This document shows positions 26,771-34,965 of a stretch of DNA of 60,785 nt, piece by piece. The position numbers and the translations under genes were made by a program. The notes under the pieces are model-generated. The model saw only the letters and a list, made by a program, of their open reading frames with translations. It was not told the DNA's origin and searched no databases. Positions within the stretch are counted from its first letter, which is position 1. Each line of letters begins with the position of its first letter. The stretch comes from Marinifilum_A sediminis (GTDB lineage: Bacteria; Bacteroidota; Bacteroidia; Bacteroidales; Marinifilaceae): contig CANMCX010000021.1 in assembly GCA_947496465.1 (NCBI GenBank), positions 1 through 60,785 on the forward strand. Direction: 5' to 3'.

Positions 26771-27156
26771 GTTTATAATCCTTATTTTAATGAATGCTAT
26801 ATACTACAATGGTTGAATTTTTCCTCTTATTATCAAATCTCATTCTAAAGTATCAAGATTAAAGTATTAAGAAAAATGAGTTCCTAAAGCTCTTGCGACT
26901 TTATACCTGTTACAATCCCTTATTTAAAAAAATCTGAAAAATAGAACATTAACTTAATGAGATGTATTGCATTAATGAATATCATACAAACAAATATAAG
27001 CATACAGCGTTTTATAGACACAAGCAATTCAAAGATTACTTGTTAATTATTTATTATATTCGTGCAATATTTCAAGGGAATAGATATTTTATATGTCTGA
27101 CTAACAGTCTTACATCTGTTTTATTTCTTTTAACGATAAAAAGGGGAAATTCGTAC
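26771..27156. other. Divergent intergenic region between the OmpA lipoprotein and dxs
   Basis: 386 bp of AT-rich DNA containing the promoters of both neighbours. A near-consensus TATATTCG occurs at 27055-27062, about 95 bp before dxs. An open frame that extends dxs to 26962 has no family similarity and reads like spacer, so it is not taken as coding. Confidence 0.4.
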
Positions 27157-29070
27157 ATGGCGAAAGCTGATAGAAAAATATTGGATCAAATTAATTATCC
27201 TTCAGATCTTAAAAAGGTTTCTGAGGATGATCTGATTCAGGTATGTTCTGAATTACGTCAGGAGATTATTGAGCAAGTATCAAATAATCCAGGACACTTT
27301 GGAGCCAGCTTGGGTGTGGTTGAACTAACTGTAGCCCTTCACTATGTACTCAATACACCTTACGACAATTTGGTTTGGGATGTTGGACATCAGGCTTACG
27401 GTCATAAAATACTGACCGGACGAAAAGATGCTTTCCATACAAATCGCAAATACAAAGGGATTAGTGGTTTTCCAAATCGCAACGAAAGTGAATACGATTC
27501 ATTTACTGTAGGTCACTCCTCTACTTCTATTTCTGCTGCTTTGGGAATGGCGGTTGCAGCTCAACTTAGCGGAGAAAAAGATCGTAAAACTGTTGCCGTT
27601 ATTGGCGATGGTTCCATGACTGCCGGATTGGCTTTCGAAGGTCTAAACAATGCTGCAGGGAACAATGCCGATTTGTTGGTGATATTGAATGACAACAATA
27701 TGGCAATCGATCCAAACACAGGTGGTTTAAACGATTACCTTTTGGATATCACAACCTCACAAACCTATAATAAGGTAAAAAATGATGTGTGGCGATTTCT
27801 TGGGAAATTCAATCGCATCAATCCAAATACACAAAAAGCATTTCAGAAGGTTGAGAATGGCATCAAAACCATTTTATTGAAACAAAGTAACCTTTTTGAG
27901 GCTTTAAATTTCAGATATTTTGGTCCTGTTGATGGACACGATGTAAATCACATGGTAAAAGTGTTGAGTGATCTACAAAACATTCCCGGACCTAAGATTT
28001 TACATTGCATTACCAAGAAAGGTAAAGGCTTTAAACAAGCTGAGATTGACCAAACTTACTGGCATGCTCCTGGTAAATTCGATATAAAAACTGGTAAAAT
28101 CTTAACGCAAGCTCCTACCGAACCTCAAGCTCCTAAATTTCAGGAAGTTTTTGGTAACACATTGGTAGAGTTGGCTGAAATGAACGATAAAATAGTTGGA
28201 ATAACTCCGGCTATGCCAACAGGAAGTTCATTAAATATCATGATGGAAAAAATGCCCGATCGAGCATTCGATGTAGGTATTGCAGAACAACATGCTGTAA
28301 CTTTCGCTGGTGGATTGGCTGCTCAGGGCAAACTGCCTTTCTGTGCTATCTATTCATCATTCATGCAGCGAGCCTACGATCAGGTAATACATGATGTGGC
28401 TTTGCAAAATGTAAATGCAGTTTTCTGTTTAGACAGAGGTGGATTGGTTGGCGCCGATGGAGCTACTCATCATGGGGTATACGATCTCGCTTTTATGCGT
28501 TGTGTGCCCAACTTGACTATTGCTTCTCCTTTAAACGCAATTGAGCTTCGTAACTTAATGTTTACCGCTCAGCAGGAAAATATGGGTGCATTCTCTATTC
28601 GTTATCCTAGAGGAAAAGGAAGAATTGTAGATTGGAAAAAAGAATTTGAAATTCTTCCGGTTGGTAAAGGTCAAAAATTGAAGGATGGTAAAGATTTGGC
28701 TATTCTTTCCATTGGCGCAATTGGAATGGAAGCAATGGATGCCATCGAAGAATTGGAAAAAGGAAATCTTTCTATTGCTCATTACGATATGCGATACCTT
28801 AAGCCAATTGATGAAGAACTTCTTCATGAGGTATTCAGCAATTTCAGTAATATCATTACACTCGAAGATGGCTGTATTGTTGGAGGTTTAGGCTCTGCAG
28901 TATTGGAATTTATGAGTGATAATGATTACAGTAGCCGTGTAAAACGTCTGGGAGTTCCTGATCGTTGGGTAGAACAAGGAAGCCAGCAAGAACTCTATAA
29001 AGAATGCGGTTACGACAAAGAAGGAATTGTTAAAGCTGTCACTAAAATATTAGCACCAAAAACCAATTAA
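27157..29070 (+). CDS. dxs: 1-deoxy-D-xylulose-5-phosphate synthase
   Basis: A 637-aa thiamine-diphosphate transketolase-type enzyme that condenses pyruvate and glyceraldehyde 3-phosphate, the first step of the MEP isoprenoid pathway. Motifs: HFGASLGVVELTVALHYV, the ThDP signature GDGSMTAGLAFEGLNNA...ILNDNNMAI and DVGIAEQHAVTFAGGLA in the pyrimidine-binding domain. The ATG at 27157 (MAKADRK) is chosen because the purine-rich AAAAAGGGGAAA precedes it; the frame is open for 65 further codons upstream with no homology. Its stop shares TTAA with the convergent gene. Confidence 0.96.
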   Translation: MAKADRKILDQINYPSDLKKVSEDDLIQVCSELRQEIIEQVSNNPGHFGASLGVVELTVALHYVLNTPYDNLVWDVGHQAYGHKILTGRKDAFHTNRKYKGISGFPNRNESEYDSFTVGHSSTSISAALGMAVAAQLSGEKDRKTVAVIGDGSMTAGLAFEGLNNAAGNNADLLVILNDNNMAIDPNTGGLNDYLLDITTSQTYNKVKNDVWRFLGKFNRINPNTQKAFQKVENGIKTILLKQSNLFEALNFRYFGPVDGHDVNHMVKVLSDLQNIPGPKILHCITKKGKGFKQAEIDQTYWHAPGKFDIKTGKILTQAPTEPQAPKFQEVFGNTLVELAEMNDKIVGITPAMPTGSSLNIMMEKMPDRAFDVGIAEQHAVTFAGGLAAQGKLPFCAIYSSFMQRAYDQVIHDVALQNVNAVFCLDRGGLVGADGATHHGVYDLAFMRCVPNLTIASPLNAIELRNLMFTAQQENMGAFSIRYPRGKGRIVDWKKEFEILPVGKGQKLKDGKDLAILSIGAIGMEAMDAIEELEKGNLSIAHYDMRYLKPIDEELLHEVFSNFSNIITLEDGCIVGGLGSAVLEFMSDNDYSSRVKRLGVPDRWVEQGSQQELYKECGYDKEGIVKAVTKILAPKTN

Positions 29071-29333
29071 GGACTACTCCTATATCCATCTGAATAAGGA
29101 TCTAATCCCTCAAAATCACCTGTAAATGAATCCATTTGGGTTTGCATTTCCTTATCCATTTTTATAAGGTAATCTGTGTCCTCTGTTTTCAACTCAATTA
29201 CCTTTATAATTTTACCTGAGGGTGTTCTAATACTAATTAGATCGTCTTCGTAAATCCCATCGGGAAATGACTTTATTAAAAGTTGGAACAATTCCAATCC
29301 TATGCTTTTATAGTCTTTTATTACTCTTTTCAT
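29067..29333 (-). CDS. Small hypothetical protein
   Basis: An 88-aa protein from the ATG at 29333 (MKRVIKDYKS); an in-frame ATG at 29369 would add 12 residues. It has an amphipathic N-terminus and a beta-rich middle (IRTPSGKIIKVIELKTEDTD), and ends acidic. It has no signal peptide or membrane segment and matches no family that I can name. Composition and frame look like real coding. It overlaps the 3' end of dxs by 4 bp, tail to tail. Confidence 0.6.
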   Translation of the reverse strand: MKRVIKDYKSIGLELFQLLIKSFPDGIYEDDLISIRTPSGKIIKVIELKTEDTDYLIKMDKEMQTQMDSFTGDFEGLDPYSDGYRSSP

Positions 29334-29606
29334 CTCACTCCGATTAATAATATATCTATCAATCAACAAATCACAATCCCCAAAATAAGGGCAAGAGTCT
29401 TTAACAAGAAGTTCTATTTACTGAATTCAATTTAAGGAAATTAGAAGAGCAAAAAAAAATAATTTTTGAATTGAGTAAGAATAAATAGAATCTGATATTT
29501 CATCATTCATTCCCATCTAAACATGTTTCACAGCATATAAATCGTTTTCGCTCAAATAATCAGAAATACTTTCACACAGTATTAGCTCTAGTAAAAACAA
29601 AAAGGC

Positions 29607-29614
29607 TACTTTTG
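29607..29614 (+). promoter_or_regulatory. -7 element of the SulP transporter gene
   Basis: TACTTTTG matches TAnnTTTG exactly, followed by CGC. The predicted transcript starts near 29621, about 21 nt before the ATG. Confidence 0.7.
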
Positions 29615-29641
29615 CGCCCTTAATCAATTTTTTAAGTTGAA

Positions 29642-31252
29642 ATGGTAGATTTTTTCAGGAAGAAAGCAAAAAATTCAAAAGATGATATTTTATCCGGTTT
29701 AACCGTGGCACTTGCCTTGGTTCCGGAAGCAGTGGCGTTTGCGTTTGTAGCAGGCGTAGATCCATTGGTTGGTCTTTATGCTGCATTTATGATCGGCTTG
29801 ATTACCTCCGTTTTTGGTGGTCGTCCGGGAATGATTTCCGGAGCAACCGGAGCAATGGCTGTAGTATTAGTTAGCCTTGTAAAAGAAGGAAACGAAATGG
29901 GAATGGCAATGGCTAGTCCTATCGAAAATATGGGATTGAATTACCTATTTGCAACAATTGTTCTAACTGGAATTATTCAGTTCTTAGCAGGTGTATTCCG
30001 CTTTGGTAAATTTGTTCGTTTAATTCCTCATCCTGTAATGATGGGATTTGTAAACGGTTTGGCTATTGTGATTTTCTTATCGCAATTGGGAATGTTTACT
30101 GAGAAAATTGCTGGCGAAACAGCTTGGTTGCAGGGACTTGAGATGTATACAATGATTGGATTGGTAGTCTTGACCATGGCGATCATGTATTTCCTTCCTA
30201 AACTTACAAGTAAAATTCCTGCAGCATTAACGGGTATTCTTGTGGTATCGGCAATTGTAATATTTGGCGGATTAGATGTAAGTACTGTTGGATCCTTTAT
30301 TAAAGATGGTGGTGGTGCTGGTTTAGAAGGTGGTTTGCCAACTTTCCAGACTCAGCTGTTTACATTGGTTCCTTTTAATATGGAAACCATCATATTTGTT
30401 CTTCCGTACGCTGCAATATTAGCTGCAATTGGTTTAATTGAGTCCTTAATGACCTTGAACCTTTTAGATGAGATCACTAACAGTCGTGGTAATGGTAATC
30501 GCGAGTGTATGGCACAAGGTGCTGCAAATATCGTTACCGGATTTTTCGGTGGAATGGGTGGTTGTGCAATGATCGGACAATCTCTTATCAACGTGAAATC
30601 AGGTGGTCGTGGAAGATTATCAGGTATAATTGCTGCACTTACCTTATTGGCATTTATCCTATTCGCATCTCCGCTAATCGAAATGGTACCAATTGCAGCC
30701 TTGGTTGGTGTAATGTTTATGGTGGTTATCGGAACATTTGCATGGTCGAGTTTCCGTATACTTCATAAAATACCGAAAGCCGATGCCTTTGTATTGATAT
30801 TGGTATCTGCTTTAACCGTGATATTCGATTTGGCAATTGCCGTATTAGTAGGTGTTATTGTAAGTGCATTGGTATTCTCTTGGGAGAATGCTCGTAAAAT
30901 TCGTGCACGAAAATCGGAAAAGCCTGATGGTACAAAAGTATATGAAATCTGGGGACCACTTTTCTTTGGATCAATTACCACGTTCATGAACAAATTCGAT
31001 GTTGATAATGACCCTAAATCAGTTGAAATTGATTTTATCGAATCAAGAGTATCGGATCACTCAGGTATTGAAGCCATCAGTAATTTGGTTCAAAAATATG
31101 AAAATGCCGGAAAAACCATTAAATTGAAGCATTTAAGCGAGGATTGTATTAAATTGTTGCAAACTGCCGACGATCATTTTAGATCTGTCATTATTCGTGA
31201 TATTGACGATCCACGTTACTATGTTGTAACCGATAAAGTAAAAATCGAGTAA
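29642..31252 (+). CDS. SulP-family anion transporter with STAS domain
   Basis: A 536-aa SLC26/SulP transporter. The transmembrane part (about 15-420) opens with DILSGLTVALALVPEAVAFAFVAGVDP and contains GLYAAFMIGLITSVFGGRPGMISGATGA, typical of the family, then the helix-rich core with NSRGNGNRECMAQGAANIVTG. The C-terminal STAS domain (about 435-530) is short. Members move sulfate, bicarbonate or dicarboxylates; the substrate here is not fixed, and no carbonic anhydrase or sulfate-assimilation gene is adjacent. Confidence 0.92.
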   Translation: MVDFFRKKAKNSKDDILSGLTVALALVPEAVAFAFVAGVDPLVGLYAAFMIGLITSVFGGRPGMISGATGAMAVVLVSLVKEGNEMGMAMASPIENMGLNYLFATIVLTGIIQFLAGVFRFGKFVRLIPHPVMMGFVNGLAIVIFLSQLGMFTEKIAGETAWLQGLEMYTMIGLVVLTMAIMYFLPKLTSKIPAALTGILVVSAIVIFGGLDVSTVGSFIKDGGGAGLEGGLPTFQTQLFTLVPFNMETIIFVLPYAAILAAIGLIESLMTLNLLDEITNSRGNGNRECMAQGAANIVTGFFGGMGGCAMIGQSLINVKSGGRGRLSGIIAALTLLAFILFASPLIEMVPIAALVGVMFMVVIGTFAWSSFRILHKIPKADAFVLILVSALTVIFDLAIAVLVGVIVSALVFSWENARKIRARKSEKPDGTKVYEIWGPLFFGSITTFMNKFDVDNDPKSVEIDFIESRVSDHSGIEAISNLVQKYENAGKTIKLKHLSEDCIKLLQTADDHFRSVIIRDIDDPRYYVVTDKVKIE

Positions 31253-31300
31253 AACTCAAGATATTTGTTTTGGGAGATTATTCTCCCGAAGCTTTTTTTT

Positions 31301-31333
31301 CACCACCTTCCCACGCGGGAGGTGGTGTTTTTG
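31301..31333 (+). terminator. Intrinsic terminator after the SulP gene
   Basis: CACCACCTtCCC pairs with GGGAGGTGGTG around ACGC, followed by a T run. A smaller hairpin, GGGAGA-TTAT-TCTCCC, lies just upstream at 31272-31287 and has its own T run. Confidence 0.85.
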
Positions 31334-31466
31334 TTCAGAAATGAATTTAGGTTAAAACAAAAGTACTTCTCAGTTACAATTCTTGATATTGTAATAATAC
31401 CTCCTACATTTCCAATTGCAGAAATGCATTTGTTTTAATTACGGAGTACATTTTTGATGGGCGCAC

Positions 31467-31634
31467 TCAATGTATTCTCAAATTTATGGGTATTGTGCCT
31501 GAGCACAATAGATGTAATTTCAAGATTATATAGATTGCGGCTGCGCACAATTAGTATAATTTTTAATTTGTGGTCATTGTTGCCAGGCACAATAGGCATA
31601 TTTTCTAGATTACTCTCGTTGCGCCCATTCAAAA
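31467..31634. repeat. Four degenerate 42-bp tandem repeats
   Basis: Units at 31467-31508, 31509-31550, 31551-31592 and 31593-31634 each have TGTA/TATA-like starts, an ATTT core and an end like (G/A)(C/G)GCACAA. On the minus strand they translate into a 14-residue repeat (N-x3-(L/F)-(E/K)-x3-I-V). TGGGCGCA (31458-31465) and TGCGCCCA (31620-31627) bracket the array. No convincing gene contains it. The rest of 31334-31710 shows nothing recognisable. Confidence 0.6.
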
Positions 31635-31712
31635 TCCACCCAAATCTTATTAGCAAGCCATTGTTTAATGCGCAATAGAGTGCTATTGCTCGTTTATCAA
31701 CTTCTTAAAATC

Positions 31713-31743
31713 AAAAAAAGGACCTGAATCAATATCCAAGTCC
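31713..31743 (-). terminator. Intrinsic terminator of the C1B peptidase gene
   Basis: On the minus strand GGACTTG pairs with CAGGTCC (one T-G) across a 10-nt loop, followed by seven Ts. Confidence 0.7.
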
Positions 31744-31766
31744 ATTTCCTATATCCTTTGAATGCT

Positions 31767-32960
31767 TTACAATCCTAACTTCTTCTTTATCTTAGCTGGA
31801 ATAGCATCCTTATGAAGCATTATGGAGATACTTTTGTATTTCATCCATGCTTCCGATGCGTAAAAGAATCCTCCATGATCATTTCGTTCTGTTCCCCATG
31901 AATTCTTTATCAAATAGTACTTGGTTCCATTCTGATCTTTTGCGGTTCCCACCAAATGCATTAAATGATCTTCTGTTAGTTCATAATTGTCGAAGGTAAT
32001 TTGACGCATTTCTTGAGTAATCTCTTTTTCAGGAACAGGAAAATCCAGACCATAAGTCGATTTTTCATCCTTACTCATGCTTTCCCATTTCGATATTTCC
32101 GAATCGTCCATATTTTCAAAATCCGTATCCGGAACCACCGAAACTCCTTTTTGATGCGAAAAACCTGGATCGCTTACATCGCTCACCCAAGCCATCGAAT
32201 AACCATTGTCAATTGCCTTGTCAATAATCGTCATCATATCATCCAGTGGAACATTGTAAATCTCACCTAAAGACCAATTATCCGCCCCTTCGAAAATGAA
32301 TGATTCATAAAACTGATGGTGAGTATACGAACCTATGCTTACGTAATCATCCATTGATAGATCCAGGTATTTAGCAAATGATTTTGGCGTATATTCAGTT
32401 CCTTTGTAAGTGAAAGTTTTAGGAATCTCTCCTAAATAAGCATCCAGAATACCATCAAAACCCTTCATCCAAACAGGCGTTATTTTTTTGTTTCTGTTCT
32501 TTACCACGGCACCAACATATGCTTTAAGAACAGCATCCATTTCTCCGTGTACAGGCATGTTTTCCCCAATTGTATTTCCTGTGTATTTACTTTGAGGTGT
32601 AATTCCAAATTCACGAATCACTTCTAAAACATCCCAACCTTCAGCGCCACCGGAGAATTTCTTACTCCCATGAAAACGCACATAGTCTTTAGCACGCATA
32701 TGATAATTTCTATTCACAATAAACATTTCAGACAAATCAAACTCTCCTTTTCCAAGACGTAATAGTTCCGATTCTAGAAATGAAATGGTACCATGAGCCC
32801 AACACGTTCCCGAACGATGTTGATTTTTAACTGGCGTTACAGCTAATTGTTTTTCAATGGTAAATTGGTAAGATTTCTCTTTTTCCTCTTTCTTTTTAGC
32901 TGCAGCCGGTAATATCATACCAGTTACAAGTATTGCAATTAATAAAGTTCTTAATTTCAT
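31767..32960 (-). CDS. Exported C1B-family cysteine peptidase (bleomycin hydrolase/aminopeptidase C type)
   Basis: A 397-aa papain-like peptidase. The catalytic residues are visible: C53 in GTCWAHG, H335 in DHLMHLVG and N353 in IKNSWGTE, with the oxyanion Gln in KNQHRSG (Q47). The C-terminus (KKLGL) fits the C1B pattern in which the tail lies in the active site. Classical members are cytosolic hexamers, but this one has a signal peptide (1-21, ending PAAAKK), so it should act in the periplasm. It is divergent from an M49-like peptidase. Confidence 0.9.
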   Translation of the reverse strand: MKLRTLLIAILVTGMILPAAAKKKEEKEKSYQFTIEKQLAVTPVKNQHRSGTCWAHGTISFLESELLRLGKGEFDLSEMFIVNRNYHMRAKDYVRFHGSKKFSGGAEGWDVLEVIREFGITPQSKYTGNTIGENMPVHGEMDAVLKAYVGAVVKNRNKKITPVWMKGFDGILDAYLGEIPKTFTYKGTEYTPKSFAKYLDLSMDDYVSIGSYTHHQFYESFIFEGADNWSLGEIYNVPLDDMMTIIDKAIDNGYSMAWVSDVSDPGFSHQKGVSVVPDTDFENMDDSEISKWESMSKDEKSTYGLDFPVPEKEITQEMRQITFDNYELTEDHLMHLVGTAKDQNGTKYYLIKNSWGTERNDHGGFFYASEAWMKYKSISIMLHKDAIPAKIKKKLGL

Positions 32961-33147
32961 TTTTCAGCTCGTTTGTTGTTTAAACAAAATCAAAACAATA
33001 TGCTTTAGGTACATATATCTTGATAATGCAATTCTTTGCATGTATTTTTGAATGTTTTGAAAGATCACACAAGGTAAAAAATAATCGAATGACTTTAGCG
33101 TTATTCAAATACCAAACAACATTTTCTAACTAAATATCATTGTAATA

Positions 33148-34788
33148 ATGAAAAAAATCGCATCAATTACATTGTTGTTAAGCCTTATTATAGGTTTGGC
33201 ATCTTGTAATCAAAAAGTAAAGAAAGAAGTCGTAGTTTCTCCAACTCAGAAATTGGTTGATCAATATGCTGAATTCGAACTGACTACTGACATGAACCTT
33301 TTGACTGAGAAGGAGAAGCAAATGCTTCCTATTTTAATTGAGGTTGCTGATATCATGGAAGAATTGTTCTGGAAGGATGCAATTGGTGATAAAGCTGAAT
33401 TTCTTGCAACGTTAAGTGATCCTGCTGCCGTTGCTTATTCTAAAATTAACTATGGTCCTTGGGACAGATTAAATGATAACAAAGCATTTCTTGATGGTTT
33501 TAATGCAAAACCTAAGGGAGCAAATTTCTATCCTGGCGATATGACTCCTGAAGAGTTTGATGCCATTGAGGATGAAATGAAAACGGATTGGTACACTAAA
33601 ATTGTTCGCGATGCTGATGGTAAATTAAGAGTTGCTGCATACCACGAAGTTTATCCTGAAAAAATTAAAAAAGCTTCTGACCTGCTTAAAAAAGCAGCTA
33701 TTTTAGCTGAAGATGAAGGTTTAAAGAAGTATTTAGAACTAAGAGCTGAGGCTTTATTAACTGATGACTATTTGGCTTCTGATTTGGCTTGGATGGACAT
33801 GAAAAGCAATACGCTTGATTTTGTAGTTGGTCCTATCGAGACTTACGAAGATGCTCTTTACGGATACAAAGCATCTCACTCTGGTCAGATTTTGGTAAAA
33901 GATAAAGTTTGGAGTGAAAAATTGTCAAAATTTGCTTCTCTTCTTCCTCGTCTGCAAGAAGGTCTTCCTGTTCCTGCAGAATATAAAGCTGAGAAAGCTA
34001 ACGCTAACGCGGATATGAATGCTTACGATGTAATTTACTATGCTGGCGACTGTAATGCTGGTAGTAAGAACATCGCAATTAATCTTCCAAATGATCCTCG
34101 TGTACATGCTGCAAAAGGTAGTAGAAAGCTACAGTTGAAAAATGCAATGAAAGCGAAATTCGATAAGATTTTACTTCCAATTTCGGATCTTTTGATGGAC
34201 GAGAGCCAGCGTAAGAACGTTACCTTTGATGCTTTCTTCGAGAATGTAATGTTCCACGAAGTTGCTCATGGTTTAGGTATCAACTATACCTTAAAAGATA
34301 AGGTAAGCGTTCGCAAAGCTCTTAAAGATACTTATACTTCTATTGAAGAAGGTAAAGCTGATATTTTAGGTTTATACATGATCACTCAAATGGCTGAGTG
34401 GGGTGAAATGGACAAAGACAAATTAATGGACAATTACGTAACCTTTATGGCTGGTATTTTCCGTTCAGTTCGTTTTGGCGCTGCAAGTGCTCATGGTAAA
34501 GCAAACATGATGCGTTTCTATTTCTTCGAAGAGCAAGGTGCTTTTACAAGAAATCCAGAAACTGGAACTTACAAAGTTGATTTCGATAAAATGAAAGCAG
34601 CTATGAACGAATTAGGAAAACAAATCTTAATCATTCAAGGTGACGGAAACTATGAAGCTGCTCAGCAAATGATTGCTGAAAGAGGTTTTATTCGCGAAGA
34701 TCTTCAAAAAGATTTAGATCGTGTAAACGAAGCTGGTATTCCGAAGGATGTTGTATTTAAGCAAGGTGCTAAAGTATTAGGTTTGTAA
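33148..34788 (+). CDS. M49-like zinc peptidase lipoprotein
   Basis: A 546-aa lipoprotein with its lipobox at C20 (GLASC). The zinc motif HEVAHG starts at residue 370, and the third ligand region EEGKADILGLY lies at about 399, 25 residues later, an arrangement like that of dipeptidyl peptidase III (M49) relatives in Bacteroidota. The gap HExxH is one residue shorter than the classical HExxxH of M49. These proteins are often called Zn-dependent hydrolases, and the substrate is not established. It probably trims peptides in the periplasm, like its divergent C1B neighbour. A strong terminator follows. Confidence 0.82.
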   Translation: MKKIASITLLLSLIIGLASCNQKVKKEVVVSPTQKLVDQYAEFELTTDMNLLTEKEKQMLPILIEVADIMEELFWKDAIGDKAEFLATLSDPAAVAYSKINYGPWDRLNDNKAFLDGFNAKPKGANFYPGDMTPEEFDAIEDEMKTDWYTKIVRDADGKLRVAAYHEVYPEKIKKASDLLKKAAILAEDEGLKKYLELRAEALLTDDYLASDLAWMDMKSNTLDFVVGPIETYEDALYGYKASHSGQILVKDKVWSEKLSKFASLLPRLQEGLPVPAEYKAEKANANADMNAYDVIYYAGDCNAGSKNIAINLPNDPRVHAAKGSRKLQLKNAMKAKFDKILLPISDLLMDESQRKNVTFDAFFENVMFHEVAHGLGINYTLKDKVSVRKALKDTYTSIEEGKADILGLYMITQMAEWGEMDKDKLMDNYVTFMAGIFRSVRFGAASAHGKANMMRFYFFEEQGAFTRNPETGTYKVDFDKMKAAMNELGKQILIIQGDGNYEAAQQMIAERGFIREDLQKDLDRVNEAGIPKDVVFKQGAKVLGL

Positions 34789-34813
34789 GCTGAATCCATT
34801 TTATACATTATTA

Positions 34814-34850
34814 AAGAGGCTGAATCGAATTCGATTCAGCCTCTTCTTTT
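34814..34850 (+). terminator. Intrinsic terminator after the M49-like gene
   Basis: Two perfect 15-nt arms (34814-34828 and 34831-34845, starting AAGAGGCTGAATCGA) with a 2-nt centre, followed by CTTTT. Confidence 0.9.
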
Positions 34851-34965
34851 GTTCTTCAATCATATGGTAAAAATGGGTATTTTACAGCATAGTAAATCAC
34901 ACTTAGGCTTTGTACCTTACAATCGTTCATCTATCTAGTAAATTTTGGACTGTAAAAAATCAAAA

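Noticed and set aside
26395..26816. Plus-strand ORFs of 111-116 aa over the OmpA-type gene
   Set aside because: Antisense to a well-supported coding frame and without a recognisable domain or start context.
26962..27156. N-terminal 65-codon extension of dxs
   Set aside because: No DXS carries such a segment, it is rich in Tyr/Ile/Phe from AT-rich DNA, and a purine-rich ribosome-binding-like stretch precedes the ATG at 27157.
31435..31678. Overlapping ORFs on both strands at the 42-bp repeats
   Set aside because: Both are open only because the repeat period is a multiple of three. There is no start context or family similarity, so they are kept as a repeat and not as genes.
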